This document shows, piece after piece, positions 1-9,400 of a stretch of 55,074 bases of DNA. The position numbers and the translations under genes are program-made. Each line of letters starts with the position of its first letter. Within the stretch, counting starts at the first letter, position 1. Source of the stretch: Actinomortierella ambigua (lineage: Eukaryota > Mortierellomycota > Mortierellomycetes > Mortierellales > Mortierellaceae); assembly GCA_016098155.1 (NCBI GenBank), contig JAAAJB010000194.1, positions 1 through 55,074 of the forward strand, in the 5' to 3' direction. The notes beneath the pieces are model-generated. The model was not told the origin of the DNA and did no database searches. It was given only the letters and a program-made list of their open reading frames with translations.

Positions 1-130
1 ATGCTTTTGCAGGACGCTATGTCGGCTTAGCATGGAATGTTGTGTCTCTCATCTGCTAGAGGTATGTATTGCCGTTTTCATTTTCATTTTTAATACTCGA
101 AGCTATTTTACGGCAGCAGTCTTTCCCTCC
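1..130. repeat. Inverted repeat arm, left (IR1)
   Basis: Bases 1-68 are the reverse complement of 1987-2054 with a single mismatch. The match continues with more differences to about base 130, pairing with about 1920. The left edge is cut by the window, so the true end is unknown. The arm replaces the place where the tail of the neighbouring Crinkler header would be expected. It could be one arm of a mobile element, or one of two inverted insertions of the same repeat. No transposase is seen between the arms. Confidence 0.75.
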
Positions 131-429
131 AAAAAAAAAAAAGATAGAAACGCGTGAAAAGAACAGTACAAACTTTTTGTGGTCCATCTTGGGCGGAATA
201 GGCATAGATGCGCGCCAGAGAGAGAGAGAGAGAGAGAGGGAGAGCTCTCCGCGGTGATTTCAAAACGCGGCGCCCTTTCGGTTTTGATTAACTTTTTGAG
301 GCGAGCAATTGTCTTGTTTGATTCGATGTCGACAGGGAATGGGTGGGGCTTCCTGTCAACAAATCGGATCAGCGGGATGCAGCAAACGCCAGTCTCGACT
401 CGCAAAATGTCTGAGATTAGACTAGACAT
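100..429 (-). pseudogene. Broken Crinkler (CRN)-type N-terminal header
   Basis: The minus-strand reading frame holds the residues FPVDIESNKTIARLKKLIK, preceded by IPLIRFVD. This is the layout of the ubiquitin-like header of Crinkler proteins (a leucine-rich strand ending in LVDGE, then xVxIxxxxTIxxLKKxIK). Crinklers are modular proteins, known from oomycetes and some fungi, in which the header is followed by a variable C-terminal domain acting inside cells. The expected next block (a LWRVSIP-like strand) is present but lies in another frame, because a CT microsatellite (about 216-240) has expanded exactly at that point. No HVLVxxP-type end or C-terminal domain follows; the inverted repeat arm begins instead. 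A better-preserved copy lies at 49646-49985. I read this as a dead header. Assignment to Crinklers rests on motif memory. Confidence 0.6.
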
Positions 430-783
430 ACAAAGTCGTTTAAAATTCTACTAATTTTACGCGTACTCTGCATCTCCAGTCTACTCTTCAAGAGAACATA
501 GACAGGATTCAGAGGGTTACTCACCAAGAAAGCCTCGCTCTTCTCACGATTGAGGCATCCTTTTCCGATCCAATGGTGGTAGTGTTGCCCAATGGGCAGG
601 TCAGTTCTAGCAAACTGACGACCCGAGTAGCATGATCAAAGTTTCTAGGAGAAAGTTACATAGGCGCACATGGGATGCAGATTTGTGAGCAGCGTCGTCG
701 ACGTTGTGGTCGATCGTACTCGACGGGTGTTTTGAAAAATTAGGCCTCCAGGGTCGCACCTACCGTTTCTGTATTACACAGCA

Positions 784-1020
784 ATGCAGGAAAATATCGA
801 GAAGACCCTGTTGCCTGGCTTCCTCGACAGGTATGCCGAGCAGGCGACCTATCTCGTGCAATTCCTAAAAGACGTTCTCGACAAACGGAACAAAAGAGCA
901 AGTTTAAGCGATCAAGCGAGGACATGGACAAGAGCGATGGCGAGGAAGGCGACGGTCAAGCAGTCGAGAGGAGCAAGGATAAGGAGGATGTTGTTGTAGA
1001 AGACGATAGCTAGGATACGA
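784..1020 (+). pseudogene. Coding-like relic X, copy 1
   Basis: A stretch shared with about 50385-50740. One frame reads ATYLVQFLKDVLDKRNKRAS here and ATYLVQLLEGILDNRNQRAR in the other copy, so conservative amino-acid changes dominate. The following part, in another frame, reads as an acidic tail in both copies (for example GEEGDGQA and DVVVEDDS). The frame change and a stop indicate a decayed gene. I do not recognise the family. It runs opposite to the Crinkler header beside it. Confidence 0.35.
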
Positions 1021-1310
1021 ATAACGCACTACTCCTGAGCGCCATAAGAGCTCCGACGCGACTCGTGGCTGCATGGCTGCGATACCCCTATTCACTATTT
1101 AGCAGAATGAATAATAGCTCTACTGCTGCTGATGATTGACGCGTGCACGTGTGATAGTAGCGCGCTGGCAATACATCATTCTTCCCTACTTGATTGACAT
1201 GACGGTTGCCTTAGTCAGGGTAGGACAGCTATGTACACGAGCGAGTGAAGGAAAGAACGAAGTGCGAGCGTAGAGGAGATGGGGCGTGAAATGAGTACGA
1301 CATGGGGAAG

Positions 1311-1422
1311 AAAGGGAAGGTGAGAGGGACAACCCACCTTCCAAAGACGGCTAGGGAAAGAGGGGTGGGATACTCCCCCAGCCCTTCTGTGGAGAGTGAG
1401 ATCCGGAAGAAGCGGCTGGGTC
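1311..1422. repeat. R motif, copy 1 of 4
   Basis: A roughly 110-nt sequence containing CACCTTCCAAA, GGCTAGG, CTCCCCCAGCCC and a block ending GAGATCCGGAAGAAGCGGCTGG. Similar copies in the same orientation lie at 4256-4363, 50847-50941 and 54903-55074. No conserved reading frame is obvious on the plus strand, and there is no terminal repeat. It marks the flanks of the secreted-protein genes. Confidence 0.7.
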
Positions 1423-1919
1423 ATAATGCTTCCTTGAATCTCGAGGATAAGGCCAAAGTTTCACTGCTCCCCTCTCTACCTGCCGCCATGAGGATTAACT
1501 GCATTGGGCTTCTTCGAGGAGAATATGGTTAGAAACTATCTCCCAACCCTTGCCTCCACAGAGACATGACCCAGGCTCAAGTTGCAGATGCAGCTACAAA
1601 GTTTGTGAGTCCTATTCGCTCTAACAAGTGGATGAGGAAGAAGCAGGAAGTGAAGAAACGTCGGTGCCCCACGTTGTCTCAAGGACCCACGGGGCGAAAG
1701 GGTAGCTCTGTTTTTTTTTCAGGTCCCAGTCTGAACGCTCATCACATCTAACCATGAAAATGCTAACGTGCTATCAACCGTATGTGTTCGTGAAACATGT
1801 TTGGAATAGCAGCGAGGACGAAAGTACATACTGCTGTCTTTTTCACGCATTCCATCCTTTTTTAGGGCGCGTTAATCGCGGTTTGGACCCTTGATAAGGC
1901 TACCTTCTGTACGATCTAG

Positions 1920-2054
1920 TCCTTATAGACAAAGACCACTGCCGGAATAGCACTCCGAGCGGTAAAAACAAAGATGAAAACGACAGTACATACCTCTAAC
2001 AGATGAGAGACACAACATTCCATGCTAAGCCGACATAGCGTCCTGCAAAAGCAT
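1920..2054. repeat. Inverted repeat arm, right (IR2)
   Basis: Partner of the arm at 1-130: 67 of 68 bases pair over 1987-2054. It sits inside the extra ~450 bp that copy 1 of the segmental duplication has and copy 2 lacks, which suggests an insertion after duplication, or a deletion from copy 2. Confidence 0.75.
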
Positions 2055-2119
2055 CTGGCGTATTTTCGTACCAACTGGATCCCACAGTGACTTACAAACA
2101 CTTGCGCGCAGTAGATACT

Positions 2120-2300
2120 GGACGAATACCACCTGAAGTCGGCCGTGTTGCAAGCGAGGGTGACCTGGTCTACCAAATGTGGATGGGCTAAGTTCAACAT
2201 TTTCATGACTCCGTTGCTGCATCACTTCAACTGCGTAGTTGTCTGAAGATTTAACTGGGAACCAGTCTCTCGCGCAGCACAATACGAAGGTGTAGGCCAT
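2120..2300 (+). pseudogene. Coding-like relic Y (GWAKF), copy 1
   Basis: A plus-strand frame reads LDEYHL, VLQARVTWS and GWAKF, ending at a stop near 2247. The other copy (51160-51310) stays open and reads VLQARVAWS, GWAKF and RYNYVVVRGSNW. The amino-acid level conservation suggests the end of a former protein. The family is not recognised. It could belong with relic X upstream as one decayed gene. Confidence 0.35.
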
Positions 2301-2799
2301 AGTTGACTAGGGCCTGCGTGAAGGCTGGCTTTAAGCGTTGTTATACAGTGTTGCTACTAAGAAAGAGCGGCTATCAATAGAAGCGGAATTATTGACTATG
2401 GGAAAGGAAGAGTGAGAAACTGAAAGAATCGACAAGAACGTTTTCCACGGCTTGGGTTTCCATGAGCGTGTAAATACGCTGCCCATGTCGAAGCGTGTAG
2501 AGTCGCTTGTGAGTGATGCCCGAGTATTGTAGTAGTGGTATGTAGGACGAAAGGGGTATAGGATTGAAAGTAGGTGCAGGGTACAATACATGTATAGTTC
2601 GTATTAGGCATGGCTTACTACAGTATGTTGCCAGATGGAAACATTTTCATGTAGCGTTGCTGGTGGAACATTGGATCCCACGGTGCGCAGTGCATCTCAG
2701 CTTCTTCGCTTCCTTCAGAGATAGGGTGATGTCTCTGTTATCACAGAGGTATTGTCGTTACATTTCTGATATCGCTAGGCACAAAGGCACCTTGTGTGC

Positions 2800-3011
2800 T
2801 TGATTGCTTAAAAAGGCTCACTTTTATCCCCTGGAGATGTTTTCTTCCTCTCCATCCACTTCTCTTTCACCCTCACTCCGGACGTCTCAACCACCCCCCT
2901 TCACAACACAAGGTAACATTCCCAAGGAATTCAGGAAGGTTTCTCTCTTCAGACATACAATCGAGTGCCTTTACTCACTCTAACAATCTCAACTCAGTAT
3001 AGAATCTCCAA
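2800..3011 (+). promoter_or_regulatory. Promoter and leader intron of secreted gene 1
   Basis: An AT-rich box (CTTAAAAAGGCTCACTT, near 2808) aligns with a clean TATAAAGG in copy 3. About 100 nt later a leader intron is predicted at 2913-3002 (90 nt): donor AAG/GTAACATT, acceptor TATAG. It is followed by AATCTCCAA and the ATG. The same donor, acceptor and spacing recur before the other two family members (92 nt each), which is the main support. Confidence 0.55.
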
Positions 3012-3650
3012 ATGATGAAGCCGACCCTCCTTCTTTCCGCATGCGCTATGCTTGTCAGTGTTGCTATCGGAGCGCCAATTGACCCAATCTTCCCAGGTAG
3101 CGGCTGCGGTAATTGGGCCCTCTACGCCCAGGAGTTTAGCACGTTGCCTGAACTGGACGAATACAAATACGTCGTCAACGGCATCTCTGGATCGGATGGC
3201 AAGGCGGTATTCCGGCGCCAAGCCGGCGAGCTGTCTGCGGATAAAACGTACCTTTTTTCCGCCAATCTTCGAGAATGCAAGCTTTCGCACGTCTTTAAGC
3301 AGGGTCAGGACTGGCGTGATGCAGACAACAAGACAGAGAGCATCAAGACACTCTATGACCTGAGCTTGGAAGTCGGCCTTGATCCTACCTATGCTAAGCT
3401 GTTTAGGAGCCTTCCCATTGCCCGGAGCCAGTACAGCATCAGCGGAGGCAACGAGACGGTCGTCGTGCGCAATGTTGGGACTGGCAAGAGAGGTAGGGAG
3501 TGTGTTATCGCAGTTGGATGGGAGTGTGATGGCCACTTCCAACTTTATGATGGAGATGAAGTCGTCGCCGGCATGCGTTTCCTCAAAACGTTCTTCCCGG
3601 TATCTGTCAACGGAAAGCATCTCTTCCAGGACTTCTGGACCTATGAATAA
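3012..3650 (+). CDS. Secreted protein, orphan family member 1
   Basis: A 212-residue single-exon protein. Residues 1-21 form a signal peptide (LLLSACAMLVSVAIGAP) with a likely cut after the alanine of IGA. The mature part has few cysteines, including the two in the motif ECVIAVGWEC near residue 163, and NKT and NET sites that could be glycosylated. Paralogues lie at 52019-52687 and 53622-54356. Shared landmarks are a Tyr-Lys-Tyr/Phe-xx-Val strand near residue 52, an xECKxS or KCTPS block near 92, YxLxLxLGLxPTxAxLxRxLP near 118-137, the Cys-containing VGW motif, and a C-terminal FFPxxxxGKxLF. Two adjacent ATGs (3012, 3015) are possible starts. I recognise no known domain. Export from the cell is inferred from the signal peptide and the absence of a later membrane segment; the role is unknown. 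Confidence 0.85.
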   Translation: MMKPTLLLSACAMLVSVAIGAPIDPIFPGSGCGNWALYAQEFSTLPELDEYKYVVNGISGSDGKAVFRRQAGELSADKTYLFSANLRECKLSHVFKQGQDWRDADNKTESIKTLYDLSLEVGLDPTYAKLFRSLPIARSQYSISGGNETVVVRNVGTGKRGRECVIAVGWECDGHFQLYDGDEVVAGMRFLKTFFPVSVNGKHLFQDFWTYE

Positions 3651-3764
3651 TTCATCTACGGCACCTTGTCTGCTTACACCTTCATTCTCTCCTTTCCTCC
3701 TCTTCCCTTCCTTCCCGTCATTTTTTTTTCACTGTGAAATCACGAATGAGTAAACTAAGCAAGA

Positions 3765-3770
3765 AATAAA
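3765..3770 (+). terminator. Polyadenylation signal AATAAA
   Basis: AATAAA about 115 nt after the stop of secreted gene 1, inside a 3' flank shared with copies 2 (AATAAA at 52811-52816) and 3 (54443-54448). Conservation in all three supports use. Confidence 0.5.
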
Positions 3771-4031
3771 TCCTATCGTTGTATTGGCGAGGTTTTTTTT
3801 TCATTCTGCAATTATTTCTCATGCTGTAGTCTATCGCAAAGGTCAGATTGCTCATGAGGGATGCTGGAGGTTGAGCGTGAAGCATTTATGTGCCAGTAAG
3901 GACTTTCCAAAAACGACTCTTTGTGTGAGGAATCTATATAGATCGTGTCTATGGGAGTGTGACTACAAACGACAAATCGATACCTGTTTAGAAAAAAAAA
4001 AAAAGAGAGACACTGCGTCAGTCTGTCCCTT

Positions 4032-4280
4032 CTACTCTTGACGTCCGCCCTCGCCCTCGTTGAGACAGAGGTTCCGGGTGGGGTAGGGGACACGGCCAAC
4101 GACAATGGCGTCGAAACCCTCAGTTGGCAGGCCGGTATTGGAGGTCAACCGGACGGCCACATCTAGTTCTTTGCAGCCACCAGCCCCGCCCGTCCAACAG
4201 CGCCAGAGGTGGTCTCCCCCGGCTACTCTCGCGTCGAAAGGGAAGAGAACAGAGAGGTAGGACAGAACTCCACCTTCCAA
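4032..4280 (-). pseudogene. Coding-like relic P (possible terminal exon), copy 1
   Basis: An open minus-strand frame of about 80 codons reads GGDHLWRCW, DVAVRLTSNTG, PTEGFDAIVVGR and ends NLCLNEGEGGRQE. The copy near 54690-54900 keeps the protein-level pattern (DVAVRLTSNTG, PTEGLDA) but has stop codons and a split frame. A pyrimidine-rich run ending GAGTAG just upstream looks like a splice acceptor, so this may be the last exon of a small gene whose 5' part is lost or lies in the R motif. The family is unknown. It is convergent with secreted gene 1. Confidence 0.4.
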
Positions 4281-4363
4281 ATAAGGCTAGGAAACGAAGG
4301 GAGCTTTCTTGGGATAACCCTCCAGCCCCTGAAGAATGAGATCCGGTAAGAGGCGGCTGGGGT
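4256..4363. repeat. R motif, copy 2 of 4
   Basis: Same motif as at 1311-1422, with CACCTTCCAAATAAGGCTAG and GAGATCCGG near its end. It lies directly next to relic P, as copy 4 does. Confidence 0.7.
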
Positions 4364-4780
4364 TTCATGAGTTGAGGGAAAGGGGGAGAAGGCAAACTCC
4401 TTTCCCGTGTTAGTGTCGGTGAATTTTCAAGCTGCAAGGCGTTTTGACCTCTGAACTTGACCAAGATTTCACCCCTCCATCGCTCGCCCTGCTTCCTTTG
4501 CTCCCTCTCTACAACTCTCTTGCATTTTCGGATCCCGAAAAGGAAAAAAAAAAATAAAAAACAACAACATTGTGATAGAAGTGTAGCATAGCTTTTATGA
4601 AAGATGATGTTGGACTATATTACAGAGGGCGAAAGGGATAATGTTGCTGTGTATGGTGTTGCTGCTGATGATGTTGCGGATGCTTTGGCCCTTGGTGGTG
4701 GATGGTCTCTCTTTAAGACGTCATGCTACAAAACTCTTTTTTTTCTCTTTTTCCTTTCTTGCTTTTCTTTTTTTCTTTCT
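4364..4780. other. 3' flank of zinc-finger gene 1, no gene seen
   Basis: Non-coding stretch with A- and T-runs near 4540 and 4735-4775. The latter is the polyuridine side of the downstream region of the minus-strand gene. No conserved frame is seen. It is the junction between the repeat island and the conserved block. Confidence 0.5.
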
Positions 4781-5959
4781 TTAACCGATCAGCTTGGCGC
4801 GCGCCCGAGCCTCCGCCAACAAATCCCTCTGGGCCTCCGTTGGGTGAACCTTGTCATCGCGGGTGGCCTTGACGGTATAGTGTCTCAGCAAGGCATCCCG
4901 GCGAACAAAGGGGCGATGACAAAAGTCGCAGGGCCAGACCCGTTCCTGATGCTTCGACAGCTGATGACGCCTGTAGTCATGAATACGACCGAACCGCTCG
5001 GCAGGGCACAGCGAACAGCGGTAGCTGATTTCTTGTGTCTCCGTGTCAACGACTGTGATGGACCCGTCCTTGTTGCGCATCATCTTCTTCTCATCCAACT
5101 CGGCTTCCTGCGCCTCCACGGGTACGACTCGGTTTCGCCGGCGTGGGGTCATATGTGCTTGCGAGGTATTGCTACACGCGGTCGAAGATGGCGATGGAGA
5201 TTTGGCTGAGGATCTACGCGACTGGTTGCGTGAGCGTGGCTTGATAGGTCCGACGGTGGAGCACGTAGACGATGTGGAACATGTCGAGGAGATCGAGGCA
5301 CGACGAAGAGACGAAAGTGAGATCGTTTTGGGATAAGTCTCAAACGAGGCCAGAGTTTCCATGATGGGCGAATCCAAGGATGGTGTGGGTGAGGGCGAAC
5401 GTGTCCAGTCTAGGGATGGCGTGCCTGGGCTTGCGACGGTCTCTGATGGCGATGGGTACGACAGCAATGATGATGAAAACGGCGAGGGGTTTTTGCCCTG
5501 GATGAGGATGGTGTCAACTGCGTCCTCGGCGAAGGGATAGTTTTGCAGAAAGACAAACTCTTGAAATCGCTGCTGCTCCCCCTCAAAGTCCGAGGAATCC
5601 ATGGAGGTTGGGCTTGAGATGCTCTGGTTCAGAATGTCGTCGATAGATAGGTTGAATAGATCCGATAGTTCATCTGATGGCTCGCTCGTCGCTGGCGACA
5701 GAGGGCTCTCCGACGCATGTGGGGAGAGGGGTGGTAGCTGGGACACATCAGCGAACGGTGAGCAGGTGAGCAGCGCAATGAGTTGTGCTTCACATTCGGC
5801 CATGTCTGTGACAACAGGACTGCATTCGACCCGTTCTGTCTCGTAGATGGTGGTGTATTCGCGCGAAAACTCTTCTGTTGCGCTCTTGTCCTTGCGAAAG
5901 GCGGGGGCGACCATCGCAGCGTTGGATGGTGCCAAGGATAGTTGTGCAGCAGAGGACAT
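4781..5959 (-). CDS. C2H2-like zinc-finger protein, paralogue 1
   Basis: A 392-residue single-exon protein. The start chosen is the ATG at 5959 (MSSAAQLSLAP); an in-frame ATG at 6199 would add 80 low-complexity residues from a CT/CA-rich leader and lies upstream of the TATA box. Residues about 60-290 are Ser/Pro/Thr-rich and probably disordered. The last 80 residues hold two zinc fingers: CSLC...H-x4-H (C-x2-C-x13-H-x4-H), then WPCDFCHRPFVRRDALLRH, whose expected second histidine is missing at the usual spacing; the next His is 12 residues on. The tail ends EARARAKLIG. The C-terminal 80 residues closely match paralogue 2 at 18986-20935, while the rest does not. Probably a nuclear DNA-binding regulator; target genes are unknown. 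Confidence 0.85.
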   Translation of the reverse strand: MSSAAQLSLAPSNAAMVAPAFRKDKSATEEFSREYTTIYETERVECSPVVTDMAECEAQLIALLTCSPFADVSQLPPLSPHASESPLSPATSEPSDELSDLFNLSIDDILNQSISSPTSMDSSDFEGEQQRFQEFVFLQNYPFAEDAVDTILIQGKNPSPFSSSLLSYPSPSETVASPGTPSLDWTRSPSPTPSLDSPIMETLASFETYPKTISLSSLRRASISSTCSTSSTCSTVGPIKPRSRNQSRRSSAKSPSPSSTACSNTSQAHMTPRRRNRVVPVEAQEAELDEKKMMRNKDGSITVVDTETQEISYRCSLCPAERFGRIHDYRRHQLSKHQERVWPCDFCHRPFVRRDALLRHYTVKATRDDKVHPTEAQRDLLAEARARAKLIG

Positions 5960-5976
5960 TGTGTATATAAGTGGGG

Positions 5977-6080
5977 GGAGAGAGAGAGAGGGAGAGAGAG
6001 AGAGAGAGAGAGAGAAGAGAGAGTGATCACCAGAAGCAGGTTGCAAACTGTATTTGTTTGTGTGTGTGTGTGTGTGTGTA
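5977..6080. repeat. GA and GT microsatellites in leader of zinc-finger gene 1
   Basis: A GA-rich run (about 5977-6020) and a GT run (about 6058-6080) sit between the predicted TATA box and the start codon. In the transcript they read as CU and CA repeats. Confidence 0.8.
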
Positions 6081-6150
6081 AAGGAAGAGGAGGCTGTGCT
6101 GCAATTGCTGGATGCTGTGAGAAGGACAAAGAGAGGGGGGAGGATGGCGC

Positions 6151-6158
6151 TTTTTATA
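6151..6158 (-). promoter_or_regulatory. TATA box of zinc-finger gene 1
   Basis: Reads TATAAAAA on the minus strand, about 190 nt before the ATG at 5959. A start of transcription near 6120 would give a leader of about 160 nt made mostly of CT and CA repeats. Confidence 0.45.
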
Positions 6159-6448
6159 CGCTGGAGATGGACAATTTGACGGACAGCGTCAATTTCCATA
6201 TTAGGCAGTCGTCAAATCGGATGGCTGAGTAAAATAATAAAGTTCACACGCTGAAGATGAGCCTACCTCCTTCTTATGTCTCACCATGATAGGGTTCAGT
6301 CGACGCCAGAGCCTCCTCATGGGTACCCCCGAGGGTATCATGGCCACAGAGTCCCCTCGTTTGCCTCGCCCCCATATTCCATTCTGGGAAACAAGCATAA
6401 AGTTCACGATTTTAATGGAAACAGAAGAAAAAACGCTATTTAACAAGT

Positions 6449-9400
6449 TTACTCGGCAGAGGCAGCAGATTCTTCCTCTGTTGGTACAGGCGCGTCCTCG
6501 GCAGGCGCAGAAGCTTCGCCCAGAGTTGCCCCAGCCTCGGCCTCTGTAGTGGGAGCCGCGTCTTCGTGCTCTACGCCCTCCGTCGATGCTTCAGCCGTCG
6601 CAGCATCTTGTGGGACTTCGGCAGCTGCCGTCGCTGCCTTTTCGGTACCGGCTGCTTGATCATCGGCTGCCGCGTCAGTGCTAGCGGCATCAGCGATAGC
6701 AGGAGTGGCTGTGGTGGCACCAGCCGCTGCAACCTGAGGCTGGTAGCCATAGTACTGGGCATAGTATTGCTGGTATGCCTCTGCAGAATAGCCTTGCTGT
6801 GCGTAGTAGGCAGCATAGTTTGCGGCAGCGGCAGCAGCAGCAGCGGCGGCGGCGGCATTCGGGTCCGTGGCAGCGGTTCCGGTAGCAGGGGCCACTGCAC
6901 TGGCTTCAGTAGCAGTAGACTCTTTCGACTCGGTCTTGTCATCAGTAGTTGCTGCATCCTCAGTAGAGGAGGACTCTTCCGCCGTGGATCCTGGCTTCGA
7001 CATAGTCTCGCCGGTAGCAGCGGGGGCTGTGGTGGCGGCCGGTGTTGCCGTTGGCTGAGCATAGTAGTTGGCATAGGCATAGGCATACGTGCTCAAGGGA
7101 TTGGCGGCATCAGCAGTGGTAGAGGATGCAGGTGCACCAGATGTTGGAGTCGAAGTCGAAGCTGTGTTTGCGTCTGCTGCGGTGCTGCCTGCAGTCTCTG
7201 TAGTCTTGGCTGAGGCATCAGAGGCACCACCAGCAGTAGAGGTCGCCGGTGTTGCTGAAGAAGCGTCACCACTGGCAGACTCGGTTGTGTTGGCTGCCGT
7301 TTCGCTAGCGCTGGGGGCAGCGGCAACTGGGGCATAAGAGTAAGCTATTAGGAATGGGTCAAGAAGAAAAAATACATAAGTGGATAAACTTAAAATACAA
7401 CACCAGTGGTAAGAATACAGCCCAGCAGTCTCAAACTAACCATTGCCATATTGATAGGCATAGTACTGAGCATAGGCTGCCTGCTGGTCAGGTGTGTAGC
7501 CAGCAGTCGATGCGGGAGCGCTGCTAGCCGCAGTGGCGGCAGCATATCCTGAATATGCTGGGTCATATCCACCTGCTTGAGCTCCATACTGGTATCCACT
7601 GTATCCGCCGTAGCCGCTACTTTGTTATGACAATATTAAAAAAAAAAGGTACAACAATTAAAATTTCATTCGCATGGGATGTCGCATACAAGTAGATCCT
7701 TCAGAACATCGAATCATTACCCATGATCGCGTCCTTGACCATAACGATCGCTCTCACGCTAAGGTAAGATGAATGAAAATATTTGAATGCATGTGAGTTC
7801 AAAAGATTCGTTCAGTAACAAAGTGGTGGTAAGCGCAGCGACAACAATGACGATGGTAGAACAGATAGCATGGCAGTCCACATAGATTCCATCGCGATGA
7901 TTAGGCAACGACAGCAACATGCAAAGACAATCGCATCACAGGCAACAATATTGACATGGTGGTATATCAAAAAATTGCGAGTTGAAACGAGCGTTTGATC
8001 TTTTGTTATTGGTGAAAATTCAGCAATCCATCCGCGCGAAGGTGGAGTGGGAGAAATGAAAAAAGTGCTTTTACACACAACCACACACCCCCAAAAAAGA
8101 AAAAAAAAAGAAAAGATCTGCCAAGAGCAAGTCTCTCCTCCATGCCCTGACATGCAAGAATGGCATTCTTGCAAGGGAAGACAAGGGTAGAAGGGATATC
8201 CACAAGAAGATCCAACAGACAAAACAAACGTCTGAAAAGAAACCCAAAACTGTCGAATAGCAAGACTACTCTATCGCAACACAAGAGTTGGTGTCGCAGA
8301 GTGTTCGATTCCTGTAACCAACTCCGTAGCCACGTAGAGATAGCATGTCGATCCTTGATACCGAGTGTGTTGTCGTGCTTTCGTCCCGGGTATGTGAAAA
8401 GGGATATCATGTATGCAGCTGATCGTGGTTTAAAGAAGGGCTATGAGGAAGGAAGGTAGGAGGGGGGAGTGGGAAAGAAAAAAAAAACCTGTGCATGCAC
8501 AAGCACAGAGCAGAGCGAATCATCTCATAACGCAAACAAGCAACAAGAACAGCGCTGGTACAAATTCGCATGCCACATAAAAGCGTCATCCTTCCTTTTT
8601 AGCGATATACCTGCCGTGGATACTCCGTGCCTGTGTGCACCATACCAAGGGCAACATCCACGACTCAGTGGACTGAAGTGTGATATAGATCAAAGCAAAA
8701 AAACACATACGAGCCACTGTGTTTGTCCACTTCAACAGTATCGAGCATTGTCGTTCCAGTGCAGTTTTCCAGGTGTCATGAGAGGAGATTGAAAGATATT
8801 GAAAGAAGGATCAACTTACCGCTCCGGCAACTTTCTCCATGATCAGTTGGCGAGCATACTCGACGGCCTCGGGTGGTCCGTACAGGTTGATGGTACGCTC
8901 CTCAGGAGGGTATGAGCCAGCATCAACCTGCTGAACTTGAATCTTTGCGCGGGTCATGATCTGCAGCTGCTTCACCGTTTCACCACCGCGTCCAATAACC
9001 AGTCCAATAGCTTCTTGTGGCACCTGCATAGTTGCTGTTGGTGTGCTCTGATATCCATTGCCTCCTGCTCCTCCTCCTCCTCCTCCAAAGTTACCGCGGG
9101 GGGCCATGTCGTTCACAATCTCGTCAATGAACTGCTTGGCTCGCTCAATCGCGCTATCATCTCCAGTCAATGTGATTGTACGCATGTTCGTACCATGCTC
9201 TTGTGCCAAAGGTGGTGCAACAGCAATACGTGCTCCACTGCGGTCCTGGAGGTCTCGAATTGTCTCTCCGCCACGGCCGATAACCAGTCCGACCTTTGAA
9301 CCAGGAATCTGCATGGATGACTGGTTGGAGGCGCGGCCATAGGCGCCCGTGCCATAGCCACCCATTCCATAACCACCACCACCTCCTCCTCCAGCACCAC

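Larger units (their letters stand above)
180..4400. repeat. Segmental duplication, copy 1
   Basis: This stretch recurs in the same orientation and order at about 49785-53095: Crinkler relic, coding debris, the ~110-nt R motif, GWAKF relic, promoter, secreted-protein gene and 3' flank. The shared sequence is recognisable by eye but diverged, and copy 1 carries about 450 extra bases (about 1662-2118) that include an inverted-repeat arm. A third, shorter copy (promoter through R motif) is at 53100-55074. Boundaries are approximate. Confidence 0.75.

Noticed and set aside
4604..5209. 201-codon plus-strand ORF
   Set aside because: It lies antisense to the zinc-finger domain of 4781-5959, which explains its openness.
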